Notes: generated by a model from the sequence alone, not told the origin. A stretch of 57,866 bases of DNA from Chloroflexota bacterium (GCA_016234535.1 JACRBH010000066.1:1-57866), one strand, 5' to 3'. Shown: positions 16,370 through 28,664, counted from the stretch's first letter. Made by a program: numbers and translations.

Positions 16370-16418
16370 TAGTAGCGGCTTTAGTCGCTTTTTACCCGAA
16401 CGACTGAAGCCGTTACTA
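16370..16418. repeat. Family D inverted repeat (18-bp arms)
   Basis: TAGTAGCGGCTTTAGTCG (16370-16387) pairs with CGACTGAAGCCGTTACTA (16401-16418) with two mismatches. The left arm resembles GTAGTAACGACTTTAGTCG upstream of trpB2. Confidence 0.7.
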
Positions 16419-16612
16419 TGCTTTTGTGATCTACTGAGTATCAAAGTAATTGCTTCTTGCGTCTGCGCGGTAGGATGGGTTTATTTGTTAAACATTCATA
16501 ATGGCGCGCCGCCACAGATGATCTGAAACAGGAAAAGATCACGGCAATTCCTGTTGAACCAGAAATTAAAAATACGCCCTGAAACAAAAAATGGTTATAA
16601 TGAATTATCGTT

Positions 16613-16637
16613 AGGATATCAAAACACTTGATATCCT
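16613..16637. promoter_or_regulatory. Perfect dyad in the leader of the DUF3597 gene
   Basis: AGGATATCAA (16613-16622) and TTGATATCCT (16628-16637) are separated by 5 nt and lie between a TATAAT (16596) and the ribosome site. It could be an operator or an RNA hairpin. Confidence 0.4.
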
Positions 16638-16668
16638 CCTCCATCCAAATTTATAAAAAGGAATTACC

Positions 16669-17139
16669 ATGAGTCTCTTCAAATCCATCCTCGAAAAACT
16701 TGGTCTTCGCAAGGAAAAAGCACCAGAACCTGTCGCTCCTGTAGCTGCGGCTCCAAAGGTTGAAACAGCCAAACCTGTCACCCCTGTTGCGCCCGCTCCC
16801 AAAGTAACTGCTACACCTGCCAAGCCGACTGTCACCCCTATGAAGGTTCCAGCGCCAGCCGCTCCGAAAGCGATTTCGGAAGTGGATGTGGTTGCCCATC
16901 TTGAGAAACTTGCCGCTGCGAGTCCCGTTCAACTCAACTGGAAAGTTTCCATTGTAGACTTGTTAAAACTCCTTGGGCTGGAAAGCGGTTTCGATGTCCG
17001 TAAGGAAATGGCGGTCGAACTCGGCTGCCCTGCCGAACTGATGAACGACTCTGCCAAAATGAACGTCTGGCTCCATAAGACGGTGTTGAAGAAGATCGCG
17101 GAGAACGGCGGAAATATTCCGCAGAGTCTCCTGGACTAA
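16669..17139 (+). CDS. DUF3597 domain-containing protein
   Basis: A 156-residue protein. A short amphipathic start (MSLFKSILEKLGL) is followed by a ~45-residue Ala/Pro/Val/Lys-rich linker and a C-terminal DUF3597 domain: VDVVAHLEKLAA, LNWKVSIVDLLKLLGLES and KMNVWLHKTVLKKIAENGG are strongly typical. The family is found widely as a LysM-associated or stand-alone helical module of unknown function. AAAAGGAATTACC precedes the ATG. It is a single-gene unit closed by a strong terminator. Confidence 0.88.
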   Translation: MSLFKSILEKLGLRKEKAPEPVAPVAAAPKVETAKPVTPVAPAPKVTATPAKPTVTPMKVPAPAAPKAISEVDVVAHLEKLAAASPVQLNWKVSIVDLLKLLGLESGFDVRKEMAVELGCPAELMNDSAKMNVWLHKTVLKKIAENGGNIPQSLLD

Positions 17140-17152
17140 ACTGGCAGGATGT

Positions 17153-17197
17153 AAAACAATAGCGTGGGTCTGAATAGGACCCACGCTATTGTTTTAT
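17153..17197. terminator. Strong bidirectional terminator
   Basis: An 18-bp perfect stem, AAAACAATAGCGTGGGTC (17153-17170) with its complement at 17178-17195, loop TGAATAG. It separates the convergent DUF3597 and plsY genes. Confidence 0.9.
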
Positions 17198-17226
17198 ATT
17201 CTCTTTCACTCGTTATTCGCCAGCTA

Positions 17227-17913
17227 TTACTTGCTTTCTTCCTTCCCCTCACGTCTTGCTTTCAACCAGCCATTCAAACTATATTTCACGATGCGTTCAT
17301 TGCCTTCGGATAATTTTTTGAGATTCGGACGCAATGCCCAAACGAGCAAAACTTCCGCGCCCACGCCATACAAGACATAGCTCCAGGGCATAAGTCCCTG
17401 TGAAGCGCGGATCGCAAAAACGATGATGGCGAACAACGCCACTGCCATTGTCGTGATAGACGCAATACCAATGCTGAAGAAGACCAACATGCCGAGGGGG
17501 AGAATAATCAGGATCGAGCCGGGCCAGATTCCCATCGCGCCGCCGACTGAAGGTGCTCCGCCCGCGCCGCCGCGCAAACGAAATTTTCCGTTCACATCAC
17601 GTTCCCCTAGAAAGATGGAATAGTTGTGCCCAAGAATAGCGCAAAGCGGTGCGGCTACATGAACCCATTGATGATCCGGGCTGAGCCATCGCGCCAGCCA
17701 TACAGCCAATGCGCCTTTTAAAATGTCGAGCATGGCAGTGGCAAAGCCTGCCCAGAAACCTGCCGCGCGCATGGCATTCGTCCCGCCAGTGCGGCCGCTT
17801 TCCACTTCACGAATATCTTTTCCTGTTTTTAGTTTAACGATCAGCAATCCAAAGGGGACCGAACCAAACATGTAAGCCAGAACGATAACCCCAATATCGA
17901 ATGCAATTTGCAT
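17227..17913 (-). CDS. plsY: Glycerol-3-phosphate acyltransferase (PlsY-like)
   Basis: A 228-residue membrane protein of the PlsY family, which acylates glycerol-3-phosphate with acyl-phosphate in the first step of phospholipid synthesis. Motif 1 reads GSVPFGLLIVKLKTGKDIR then SGRTGGTNAMRAAG; motif 2 begins LGHNYSIFL. The usual FKGGKGVAT is replaced by RLRGGAGGAPSVGG after an insertion of about ten residues, so this is a divergent form and assignment of activity is less sure. GGAGG lies 8 nt before the ATG at 17913. Five or more membrane helices are visible. Confidence 0.82.
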   Translation of the reverse strand: MQIAFDIGVIVLAYMFGSVPFGLLIVKLKTGKDIREVESGRTGGTNAMRAAGFWAGFATAMLDILKGALAVWLARWLSPDHQWVHVAAPLCAILGHNYSIFLGERDVNGKFRLRGGAGGAPSVGGAMGIWPGSILIILPLGMLVFFSIGIASITTMAVALFAIIVFAIRASQGLMPWSYVLYGVGAEVLLVWALRPNLKKLSEGNERIVKYSLNGWLKARREGKEESK

Positions 17914-17933
17914 TGAAACTCCTCCGAAGTATC

Positions 17934-18027
17934 ATGTCATTGCGAGGGCGCTTTTGTTCTTAGCCCGAAGCAATCTCCGTCATGCGCAGATTGCTTTATC
18001 GGGAAAAGCACCCTCCCTGCAATGACG
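17934..18027. repeat. Dispersed palindromic repeat, family A copy 3
   Basis: ATGTCATTGCGAGGGCGC at the left and CTGCAATGACG at the right, with inner GAAGCAATCTCC and AGATTGCTT. It lies between the MPN peptidase and plsY genes. Confidence 0.8.
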
Positions 18028-18072
18028 GTAAAGTACGTACCCGTAAAAACACAGAAAACGAAATATGGTTGC

Positions 18073-18471
18073 TTATAGTATCTGTAAACCCACTTCGTTA
18101 TATTTTCCATCTTCAATCCAAAAGCCGCGGGCGCGCCACGAATTTTCCACGCGCGCAAGGATGACATACACAACTGCATAAGCGGCCTGCACTATGTCAG
18201 TTGGCGAGACAGTTTCAGGTCCAGTTGGATGCGAGTGAAAGATGCCGATTAATTCCAGTCCATTGGAATCGATCCACTCAAAGGCACTCAACTGCTCGAT
18301 GGGATCCATCACGTATCGTATCGGACTTTGAGCCTGATTCGCCACCATCAGCACGGTCTCCACTTTTGAGCCGCGTCCTGCCAAAAGACCGCACGCCTCA
18401 AGCGGCGCATGTGAGTTGACATGCGCGATCATTTTTTGGAGTTGTTCTTTTGTGAGTGTGAGGGAATGCAT
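18073..18471 (-). CDS. M67 family (MPN+/JAMM) metallopeptidase
   Basis: A 132-residue single-domain JAMM protein. The zinc site is complete: Glu in LEACGLLAG, HSHP in GIFHSHPTGPE, and Ser...Asp in ETVSPTDIVQA. Bacterial members of this size cut peptide or isopeptide bonds, often of ubiquitin-like sulfur carriers or cysteine adducts. The frame is open further upstream, but the ATG at 18471 overlaps the stop of the preceding gene by one base (TGATG), which fixes the start and suggests coupling. Confidence 0.9.
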   Translation of the reverse strand: MHSLTLTKEQLQKMIAHVNSHAPLEACGLLAGRGSKVETVLMVANQAQSPIRYVMDPIEQLSAFEWIDSNGLELIGIFHSHPTGPETVSPTDIVQAAYAVVYVILARVENSWRARGFWIEDGKYNEVGLQIL

Positions 18472-19286
18472 CAACGGAAAAATATTGCCGAGACCCATGC
18501 GATGCCAACGATCATAGCAGGACCAAGCGCCGCACGCCGCAAAGGAATTTCCTCCGCAATGCTGTTGGATAACAGGGTCAACGCATAGAGCGGGCCTGTG
18601 AGCGCAAGCCCAAATTGAATGGGAGTAAGCGGCCAGTAATGCAGGCCCGCGCCAACTTGCGCGCAGACGATGCCAATGCCGATTGCCCACGGAAAATCCC
18701 AGCGGTCTGTGCCATCAAGATGAAGGATGCGCAGACTGATCAGCGCCGCAGCGATGAATACGGCGGGGACAAGTAAAAACATGCGCGCGCCGGAAAAACG
18801 GAGCGATGTGGCAAGGATCAGGAATAAAGCATAACCGAGGGCTGTGAGTCCCGCGCGCGCGAATCCGTATGATGGGGCGGAAGGGTCAATGGTGATGTAC
18901 TCCGCCAGAAAAACAATGATCAGCAGGATGGCGGCAAATGAAAAGCCAGCCCACCAGGTAAGACCGTTCGGCAGCAAGTTCAGCGGAGCGCCGAGAACGA
19001 AAGTGGTCAGCGTCGGCAGCATAATGTGCTCGATGTTTGGTTTTTGCCCGAGCGCGGGATGGCCACGGGTCAGCCAGCTCATGCCTGTGGCGCTGAGCGC
19101 CGCTGTAAGGATGCTCATGGCCGAGCCAATCGTGACGGGGAATGCAAAATAGAAACCGGGCAGGGAAATTGTCAGGGTGAAGTGGGGTGATTGGATGAGC
19201 CTTGTCAGCGCGAAAGCCAGTAAAACGGAGGCGATCAGCACACCCACACGGTCTGCCGATGGCAGATAGGAACGGTTCGCTTGCAT
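18471..19286 (-). CDS. Integral membrane protein of unknown function
   Basis: A 271-residue protein with about seven or eight membrane helices and short loops; I do not recognise a family with confidence. The loop LTRGHPALGQKPNIEHIMLP and the segment EYITIDPSAPSYGFARAGL stand out as polar and possibly functional. It is transcribed with the MPN+ peptidase (1-nt overlap), so a role linked to that peptidase is possible. The start ATG at 19286 is without a clear ribosome site. Confidence 0.75.
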   Translation of the reverse strand: MQANRSYLPSADRVGVLIASVLLAFALTRLIQSPHFTLTISLPGFYFAFPVTIGSAMSILTAALSATGMSWLTRGHPALGQKPNIEHIMLPTLTTFVLGAPLNLLPNGLTWWAGFSFAAILLIIVFLAEYITIDPSAPSYGFARAGLTALGYALFLILATSLRFSGARMFLLVPAVFIAAALISLRILHLDGTDRWDFPWAIGIGIVCAQVGAGLHYWPLTPIQFGLALTGPLYALTLLSNSIAEEIPLRRAALGPAMIVGIAWVSAIFFR

Positions 19287-19348
19287 GAGAAGATTGTACC
19301 TGTCGGGAAGCGTGAGCGCAAGCGGGGGTATGGTAGAATCGAAATGTT

Positions 19349-22298
<2,950 letters not shown>

Positions 22299-22326
22299 TC
22301 AGGGCTTGTAAATCATTCATATTAAC

Positions 22327-22403
22327 AGGACTTTCGCTACTTTCCGCTCAGAAAGACAAGCGAAAGTCCTAATCAAAAGAGACTGCATAACGCAGTCTCT
22401 TTT
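22327..22403 (+). terminator. Double hairpin terminator after gyrB
   Basis: First hairpin AGGACTTTCGCT (22327-22338) / AGCGAAAGTCCT (22359-22370); then AAAAGAGACTGC (22375-22386) / GCAGTCTCTTTT (22392-22403) with loop ATAAC and T7. The second is a classic intrinsic terminator. Confidence 0.9.
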
Positions 22404-22476
22404 TTTGCGCCACCTTTCTTCTTTGTTATGAAAGTACCACACACCTTAAAGGATTGTAGAGTAAAATTTGAACATT

Positions 22477-25400
22477 ATGAAAGTTCAGGTTGCGCAACCC
22501 GGTCTGATTCAAGAAGCGATGCCCGCCAACAAACTGCTTAATAATGTCCTCACAGGGATCGTGTTTGTTTATCAGATGGTTGCAGTGCTTATATTTTTTA
22601 CCTGTATTTATTTGGGTATTGGCTGGGTCAAGGAACCGTTTATTGGTTCTTTTTATGAACATACGTTGATTTTTAACGATACCGGTCCCGCACTGGCAGG
22701 GAGCGCCTGGGAATTCAACAGGCTTGTTACCAGCGGGGATCAACTTGTTGCGGTTAATCACGTGCCGGTATCAAGCCAAAAAGATGTCCGAAAAATAATT
22801 ACAGGCCATTTCTTTCCAGGAGAAACGATTCCGCTGACGGTGCGATTTGCCAATGGGGATACCCGCGACCTGGATGTTACCCTGCGCTTATTCCCATCTG
22901 AGAGCATCACTCTTTACTTTATTATTCCGGCTGTGATCAGCCTGATTTTTCTGATCTTCAGTTTATGGATCTTTGGCCTGCGCCGTAACGAACCTGCCGG
23001 ACGCGCCTTTTCACTTTTTGCATCCTCGATAGCCATTGCCACAGGCGCCTTCTTTAATATTTCAACGACTCACGAATTTACCGTCATCTGGCTGTTCAGT
23101 TGCGCCATTTCAGGCGGAGCCCTGATCGCCCTTGCGCTTTCATTCCCGCAGAATCCGCGCTTGGTACTTGACCGTCCATACCTGAGATGGATCGGTCTGA
23201 TTGTGGGGCTGGCCATGGCAATGCTTGGAACTCCCTCGCATTTTAACCTGGCAGAACCGATAACTTACATTGGCTACTGGAGAGCTATTTATGCCTTTGT
23301 TGCCGTGAGCGTTCTGTTCCTGCTCGGCACAAATTTATATTATGCTTTTTATGCCCAATCCCCGGTAGTGAAAACACAAGCGCGAGCCACTCTTATTGGC
23401 GCGGTGTTATCCTTTATTCCCCTTAGTATCTGGCTTGCGCTTGGGGCAGTGTTGGCGCTTAATTTCTCACCCTATCTCTTTTTACCGATCGTTATCTTCC
23501 CGGCAGTGATCGGCTACAACATCCTGCGTTTTAAATTCCTCCGCACCGACGATCTTGTTCGTCGCGGATTTATGTACATCCTGCTCACTGCTTTCGTGAT
23601 CGGCGGATATGCTTTGATCGTTGCAGGCTTCGGCCTTTTCTTCAATACCCGGCTGCCTGCAAACAATGCCTATCTGGTGGGCGGATTCGTTTTCCTGCTC
23701 GCTCTTTTGCTTGAGCCGATCCGTACCCGTTTGCAAAGCCTTGTGGATACTGTCTTCTTCCGCGGCGAGCGTGCCTTTGCGGAACAACTCGAGGATTTCT
23801 CTCATAGACTTACCACCGCAATGGATCTCAACATGATCGGCACGATCCTGCGCGAACAGATCGCTTCAACCCTGACCCCGAGCCGGATTCACATCTACAC
23901 ATATGATTCACTCGACGACTACTTCTCCGCCCTGCCCGGCGTTGACCGCCGTCCCACAAGCGATATTCGTTTCACCGCCTCAAGCGCATTTGCCCGCTAC
24001 TTTGAAAAAGAGCACCTGCCGTTATACCTGGATAACACTACTGTATTGCCGGCATCATTACAGCCGGATCAATCGCGCATTGCATTGCTTGGCGCGCGTT
24101 TGTTTGTTGCCCTGCCGGGCAAGGAACGTGAAAATGGCTGGCTGGCTTTGGGTCCGCGCTTATCCGGCCAACCGTATACGCCGCGTGACTTGAGATTCCT
24201 GGAGAACATTAGTGATCAGGCTTCCGTCGCCATCGAACGTGTGCAGACCATTGCCCGTCTTGAACGTCAGATCCACGAAATGAAAGCCCTGACGCGCGTC
24301 TCTCAAGGCGTGAACGTCACCCTGACGTTTGACGATGTGCTCGAACTGATCTACGCCCAGACGGAACAGATTATTCCCATTTCTCATTTCCATATCACGC
24401 TGTATAACAAGAACAGCGACTACTTCTATTATGGCTTCTGTGTCGAAAATGGCGAGCGAATCCCCGAGCGTGAGAATCTGCCATTTTCGATGAACACAGG
24501 CCTCAGTCCCGAAGTGATCCGCAAAGGTCGTCCCATCATCACAACAGATTACCTCCACGAATGTCAGGCGCGGAATCTCACCCCGTCAATGGAGAACGCC
24601 TTTGCGTGGATGGGTGTGCCGCTGAATGCAGGCGCGGAATCCATTGGCGCGCTCAGTGTTGGCAACCGTGACGGTGTTACGGTTTATACGCGCGGCCAGC
24701 TCGAACTTTTACAGGCGATTGCAGACCAGACCGCGGGTGCAATCGTCAAGGCCCGCCTGCTTGAAGAGACGCAACAACGCGAGCGCCAGCTTTCCATTTT
24801 GAATGAGATTACGCGGCAGCTCGCCTCCACACTCGAGCTCGGACCTCTGCTGCAAAATATTCTCGAAAACGCTGTGGGCATTTTGAACTGCGAAGCCGGC
24901 AGTCTGTTCCTGGTGGACGAGCAGACGAATGAATTGATCTTCAAAGTTACTGTCGGCCCTGTGGCTTCGAACTTGATCGGCCAGCGTTTGCCTGCCGGGA
25001 CTGGTATTGTCGGCCGTGCAGTGCAAACACGCGGGCCGGTAATCGAAAATGAACAGCAGCGTTCAACCGCAAGATTCAAAGGTGTAGATCAACAGACAGG
25101 ATTTGTCAGCCGTTCGCTCATGGCTGTGCCCTTGCAATCAAAGGATCGTGTCACCGGCGTGATCGAAGTGATCAACCGCCGTGATGGTCTTCCATTTATT
25201 CAGGATGACCAGAACCTGCTCACTGCCTTTGCCGGGCAGGCTGCGGTCGCGATTGAAAACGCCCGCCTTTATGAACTTACAGACCAGAAACTGGCCGCCC
25301 GTGTTGAGGAACTTTCGGTCATGCAGCGCATCGACCGGGAATTGAATGCCAGCCTTGAAATGGATCGCGCCATGCGCATCACGCTGGATTGGGCCCTGCG

Positions 25401-26499
25401 GCAATCCGGCGCGGAAGCCGGGCTGATCGGCATGTTGGAAGAAACGAATCTGCGGGTTATGTCTCATCAGGGATTCGATGACCGTGTGGCAAGCCTGCCT
25501 GATATGAAGTTGAAAATGGAAATACCAGCCATGTTTGCGGCTGTGGAAACTGGTCAACCCCAACAGGCGGCTGTCGCAGCCTCCAGAGATAAATTGCTTT
25601 CCACCACACACACACAAATGATCATCCCCATTCGCCGTGAAACGGCGGTCATTGGCTTGCTTTATTTGGAAAGCGCAAGTGACTCGCAGGTGGATATTGA
25701 TTTCCTTACCCGCCTTACGGACCATGCCGCCATCGCCATTTCCAACGCGCAACTGTATGGCGAAGTGCAGCGCGCCAATGTCGCCAAAAGCGATTTCGTT
25801 TCGTTTGTGGCGCATGAGTTGAAGAACCCGATGACCTCCATCAAAGGCTATACGGAATTGTTGGCGGGGGGCGCTGTTGGTGCGGTCAATGAAATGCAGA
25901 ATAACTTCCTAAACACAATTAAATCCAATGTTGAACGCATGTCCACTCTGGTTTCGGATCTTAACGATAATTCCAAGATCGAAGCAGGCCGTTTGCGCCT
26001 TGAATATAAAGCCACCGATGTGGCTGCTCTGGTTGACGAAGTTGTCCGTTCCATTAAACGCCAGGTGGATGAGAGAAAGCAGACATTGGATGTTGTTTTA
26101 TCCGATACCCTTTCCCCAATGTGGGCGGATCGCATTCGCGTTAGTCAGGTGCTGACCAATCTGGTCAGCAATGCTTATAAATACACACCCGAAGGCGGCA
26201 GCCTTCAAGTGGGTGCGGAAGAGACGGTCAACCAATGGAATCCGGAAGGCGCCGCGCGAGTCATTCACTTGTGGGTCAAGGATGACGGGATTGGTATGAG
26301 CGCGGAAGATCAGCAAAAATTGTTCCAGAAGTTTTTCCGTTCAGATGACCCCAAGGCGCGTGAAGCGCCCGGCACCGGGCTGGGTTTGAACATCACCAAG
26401 AGTCTGGTTGAAATGCAGGGCGGACGGATCTGGTTTGAAAGCGAATACCGAAAAGGAACAACCTTCCATTTCACCATACCGGTTGCGGAAGAGTCGTGA
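22477..26499 (+). CDS. Membrane histidine kinase with PDZ-like, multi-TM and tandem GAF domains
   Basis: A 1340-residue sensor kinase. After a first membrane helix (about residues 22-45) there is an outer PDZ-like domain (LVTSGDQLVAVNHVPV, about 60-135), then about nine membrane helices to residue ~395, then several GAF-type domains (about 420-580, 610-765, 785-945, 955-1095; e.g. GTGIVGRAVQTRGPVIENE). HisKA has the phospho-acceptor in FVSFVAHELKNPMTSIKGY; HATPase has NLVSNAYKYTPEGG, VKDDGIGMS and GTGLGLNITKSLVEMQGG. No receiver domain or response regulator gene is adjacent. ATG 22477 is preferred to a TTG at 22468. The FIST gene follows 6 nt downstream. Confidence 0.9.
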   Translation: MKVQVAQPGLIQEAMPANKLLNNVLTGIVFVYQMVAVLIFFTCIYLGIGWVKEPFIGSFYEHTLIFNDTGPALAGSAWEFNRLVTSGDQLVAVNHVPVSSQKDVRKIITGHFFPGETIPLTVRFANGDTRDLDVTLRLFPSESITLYFIIPAVISLIFLIFSLWIFGLRRNEPAGRAFSLFASSIAIATGAFFNISTTHEFTVIWLFSCAISGGALIALALSFPQNPRLVLDRPYLRWIGLIVGLAMAMLGTPSHFNLAEPITYIGYWRAIYAFVAVSVLFLLGTNLYYAFYAQSPVVKTQARATLIGAVLSFIPLSIWLALGAVLALNFSPYLFLPIVIFPAVIGYNILRFKFLRTDDLVRRGFMYILLTAFVIGGYALIVAGFGLFFNTRLPANNAYLVGGFVFLLALLLEPIRTRLQSLVDTVFFRGERAFAEQLEDFSHRLTTAMDLNMIGTILREQIASTLTPSRIHIYTYDSLDDYFSALPGVDRRPTSDIRFTASSAFARYFEKEHLPLYLDNTTVLPASLQPDQSRIALLGARLFVALPGKERENGWLALGPRLSGQPYTPRDLRFLENISDQASVAIERVQTIARLERQIHEMKALTRVSQGVNVTLTFDDVLELIYAQTEQIIPISHFHITLYNKNSDYFYYGFCVENGERIPERENLPFSMNTGLSPEVIRKGRPIITTDYLHECQARNLTPSMENAFAWMGVPLNAGAESIGALSVGNRDGVTVYTRGQLELLQAIADQTAGAIVKARLLEETQQRERQLSILNEITRQLASTLELGPLLQNILENAVGILNCEAGSLFLVDEQTNELIFKVTVGPVASNLIGQRLPAGTGIVGRAVQTRGPVIENEQQRSTARFKGVDQQTGFVSRSLMAVPLQSKDRVTGVIEVINRRDGLPFIQDDQNLLTAFAGQAAVAIENARLYELTDQKLAARVEELSVMQRIDRELNASLEMDRAMRITLDWALRQSGAEAGLIGMLEETNLRVMSHQGFDDRVASLPDMKLKMEIPAMFAAVETGQPQQAAVAASRDKLLSTTHTQMIIPIRRETAVIGLLYLESASDSQVDIDFLTRLTDHAAIAISNAQLYGEVQRANVAKSDFVSFVAHELKNPMTSIKGYTELLAGGAVGAVNEMQNNFLNTIKSNVERMSTLVSDLNDNSKIEAGRLRLEYKATDVAALVDEVVRSIKRQVDERKQTLDVVLSDTLSPMWADRIRVSQVLTNLVSNAYKYTPEGGSLQVGAEETVNQWNPEGAARVIHLWVKDDGIGMSAEDQQKLFQKFFRSDDPKAREAPGTGLGLNITKSLVEMQGGRIWFESEYRKGTTFHFTIPVAEES

Positions 26500-26505
26500 G
26501 TTGAT

Positions 26506-27666
26506 ATGGCATTGATTTCATCTGTAGGGTCTGCGCAGGCACTTGATGGGCGCGAAGCCGGTTTGCAGGCGGCGCATCAGGCTTTGAATCATATCGGCGC
26601 AGGTGTGCCAAGCCTGGCCGTGGTGATCGCTTCGCATCAATATCAGGCGCGTGAAGTGTTCAACGGGGTCAGCAGCCTTTTGGGCGATGTCCCCATGATC
26701 GGTTTTAGTTCACCCGCCGGGCTGACGCAGGAGGGGTTACATCCGCATTCTGTTGTGGTGGCTCTTCTGGCTGGTGACTTTCACGCGGATACCTTGTGGC
26801 TTCCGGGTTATGCACAATCCGGGCGTGAGACTGCCGCGAAGATCGAACAACATGCAGCGGCGCGCGTGGAACAGCAATCCATGCTGTTCTTTGCGGATGG
26901 ATTTAACGGCGATGCCGAACAATTCTGCGGGGGAATTTCTTCCGGTTTGAATGTGATCGGCGGGCTTTCCAGCGGTGACCTGCATACGGGCAACACGTAT
27001 CAAATGGCTGGTAATCAAACCGGTGCCGGCGGATTGGTCGCTGCCTTTTTGCGTGGTAATCTGAAAATGGGGATTGGGTCCGATCACGGCTGGGACCCGG
27101 TTGGGAGACAGTTCCGCATCACACGCTCGCGCGGATTCTGGCTGAGAACACTCGATGGCCGTCCTGCTTCTGAAACTTATGCCGGGTTGTTTGGTTACCC
27201 CGCCCGCGATTGGGCGTTCCCTCCGTTAAACTATCTTTCGCGTTTGTACCCGCTCGGCATCGAGCAGGGGGAAGACCTTGTTGTGCGTTCCCCGATTCGC
27301 GTGGAGGCAGACGGCAGTTTCCGCATGAATGCCACCATCCGCGAAGGGATCGATGCGTATCTGCTGGTGGGCAGCCGCGCCGCTTGTGAGCGCGCCGCAC
27401 AACAGGCTACTCAACAAGCCTTGCTGCAACTCGGCGATGCAAAACCAGCCTTTGCCCTTGTGCTTGTTGATGTCGCCTGGCAAATGCTGCTCAAAGCGCA
27501 GCCCGGTGCGGAGATCGACGCAGTGCAGGAAATTTTGGGTACGAAGATTCCCATTGCCGGCGGCTATACATTGGGACAGATCACATCCAACGATTCAACA
27601 ACCCCGAAATTCCTTAACCAGCATATTGTGGTGATTGTGTTTGGGGAGAATCAGGAACAACGATAG
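26506..27666 (+). CDS. FIST domain sensory protein
   Basis: A 386-residue soluble protein with FIST_N (IGFSSPAGLTQEG, FADGFNGDAEQF, NVIGGLSSGDLH) and FIST_C (LYPLGIEQGEDLVVR, IPIAGGYTLGQITSN). FIST modules are proposed small-ligand (amino-acid-like) sensors, often linked to kinases or methyl-accepting proteins. It starts 6 nt after the kinase stop, so it is almost certainly co-transcribed and probably feeds a signal to that kinase. No transmembrane segment or signal peptide is seen. Confidence 0.9.
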   Translation: MALISSVGSAQALDGREAGLQAAHQALNHIGAGVPSLAVVIASHQYQAREVFNGVSSLLGDVPMIGFSSPAGLTQEGLHPHSVVVALLAGDFHADTLWLPGYAQSGRETAAKIEQHAAARVEQQSMLFFADGFNGDAEQFCGGISSGLNVIGGLSSGDLHTGNTYQMAGNQTGAGGLVAAFLRGNLKMGIGSDHGWDPVGRQFRITRSRGFWLRTLDGRPASETYAGLFGYPARDWAFPPLNYLSRLYPLGIEQGEDLVVRSPIRVEADGSFRMNATIREGIDAYLLVGSRAACERAAQQATQQALLQLGDAKPAFALVLVDVAWQMLLKAQPGAEIDAVQEILGTKIPIAGGYTLGQITSNDSTTPKFLNQHIVVIVFGENQEQR

Positions 27667-27703
27667 CAAACTCAAGCATAATTACCCCCGGACTTAATAT
27701 TGG

Positions 27704-27757
27704 ACGCAGATGAACGCTGATTTTCGCTGATAAAGAAAAAATCAGCGTTTTCTGCGT
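27704..27757. repeat. Inverted repeat downstream of the FIST gene
   Basis: ACGCAGATGAACGCTGATTTT pairs with AAAAATCAGCGTTTTCTGCGT across TCGCTGATAAAG (arms differ by two bases); another TTTTTCAGCGT follows. It may terminate the kinase-FIST transcript. Confidence 0.6.
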
Positions 27758-27786
27758 TTTTCAGCGTACCATTTAGTTTTGAAATA

Positions 27787-27893
27787 TGTCTCCCTGAGTG
27801 AAGCGAAGGGTCTCTACGTGGCTAAGAGACTCTCACTGCACTGACGTGCTGCGCAAGTGTCGGTCGCGGCGAACGCGCTCCCTCAGAGCGACA
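27787..27893. repeat. Palindromic repeat, family B copy 1
   Basis: Ends TGTCTCCCTGAG and CTCAGAGCGACA are inverted with two mismatches; it contains GAGTGAAGCGAAGGGTCTCT, also seen in copy 2 at 36554. Located between the FIST and methyltransferase genes. Confidence 0.6.
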
Positions 27894-27929
27894 GAAACTG
27901 GACTTTGCTAAAGCCATGGGGAGTCATGT

Positions 27930-28664
27930 TTATATTTTCTCCACAACCCAAAAATGCGACAGCCCAAACCACTTCAATGGTGTGGCTTCTGAAAATTGTA
28001 GAACCATGCGTAGAACTTTTCCAAAAGCGCCAAAGCGCGCGATGATGTTATCGTATGCGCCGAAGATGATCGTGCGCTCAATATATTTTACTGGCAGGCC
28101 TTTAAATAATTTTTGCATATCGCGTTTTGAATAGACACGCACATGCGGCGCAAGTTTATTCCGCAGTGTGCGCGGTAAATAATTCACGAACAATTTGTTA
28201 CCAAAAAAATATTTCCCCTTCCAGAAAATTCCGTGCGTTTCATAGGGGTAGCCAAGATTGGGACAGAAGATCACGGCGCGTCCGCCCACTTTTAGCAAAC
28301 GGATCATCTCGCAGATCGCGGCGCGGTCATCCTGAACGTGTTCGATCACCTCATGGCTGAGGATCAGGTCAAAAGTCAAAGAGGGAAGCGGGATGAATTC
28401 ACCTGCGGCATTGATGATCTCATCAGATTTGACTCTCGCTTCGACTGCCCGCTCCAAATCATATTCCAATCCGATCACACGGCCCCCGAAGCTGGTCAGC
28501 TTCTCGACATACATTCCCACCCCGCAGCCGTTTTCAAGTACCAATCCATTGAGGCGTTCCTTTGCGGCGCGCACAATCATATCGAGACGGCGTTGTTGAC
28601 CGGTCCGCCATACATAAGATGGTTCGCCGCGCAGTGCGGCCTTTTGCATATCTCTTTGATTCAT
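27930..28664 (-). CDS. Class I SAM-dependent methyltransferase
   Basis: A 244-residue protein. The SAM-binding motif I is VLENGCGVGMYVEKL, followed by acidic GLEYD, motif II region FDLILSHEVIEHV (UbiE/Methyltransf_11 type) and LLKVGGRAVIFCPN. The acceptor is unknown; the C-terminal part (PYETHGIFWKGKYFFGNK) resembles methyltransferases of envelope polysaccharide clusters. The frame is open upstream, but ATG 28664 starts just before the conserved helix, and the divergent nusA promoter lies beyond. Confidence 0.8.
   Translation of the reverse strand: MNQRDMQKAALRGEPSYVWRTGQQRRLDMIVRAAKERLNGLVLENGCGVGMYVEKLTSFGGRVIGLEYDLERAVEARVKSDEIINAAGEFIPLPSLTFDLILSHEVIEHVQDDRAAICEMIRLLKVGGRAVIFCPNLGYPYETHGIFWKGKYFFGNKLFVNYLPRTLRNKLAPHVRVYSKRDMQKLFKGLPVKYIERTIIFGAYDNIIARFGAFGKVLRMVLQFSEATPLKWFGLSHFWVVEKI

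Larger units (their letters stand above)
16180..16668. other. Intergenic region with palindromic elements, no gene seen
   Basis: This 489-bp stretch holds two inverted-repeat elements (16239-16339 and 16370-16418) and a perfect dyad in the leader of the DUF3597 gene (16613-16637). The open frames that cross it are short and consist of translated repeats. A TATAAT at 16596-16601 may be the -10 of the following gene. Confidence 0.6.

Noticed and set aside
18472..18690. Extension of the MPN+ peptidase
   Set aside because: It overlaps the membrane protein gene in another frame; the TGATG overlap fixes the start at 18471.
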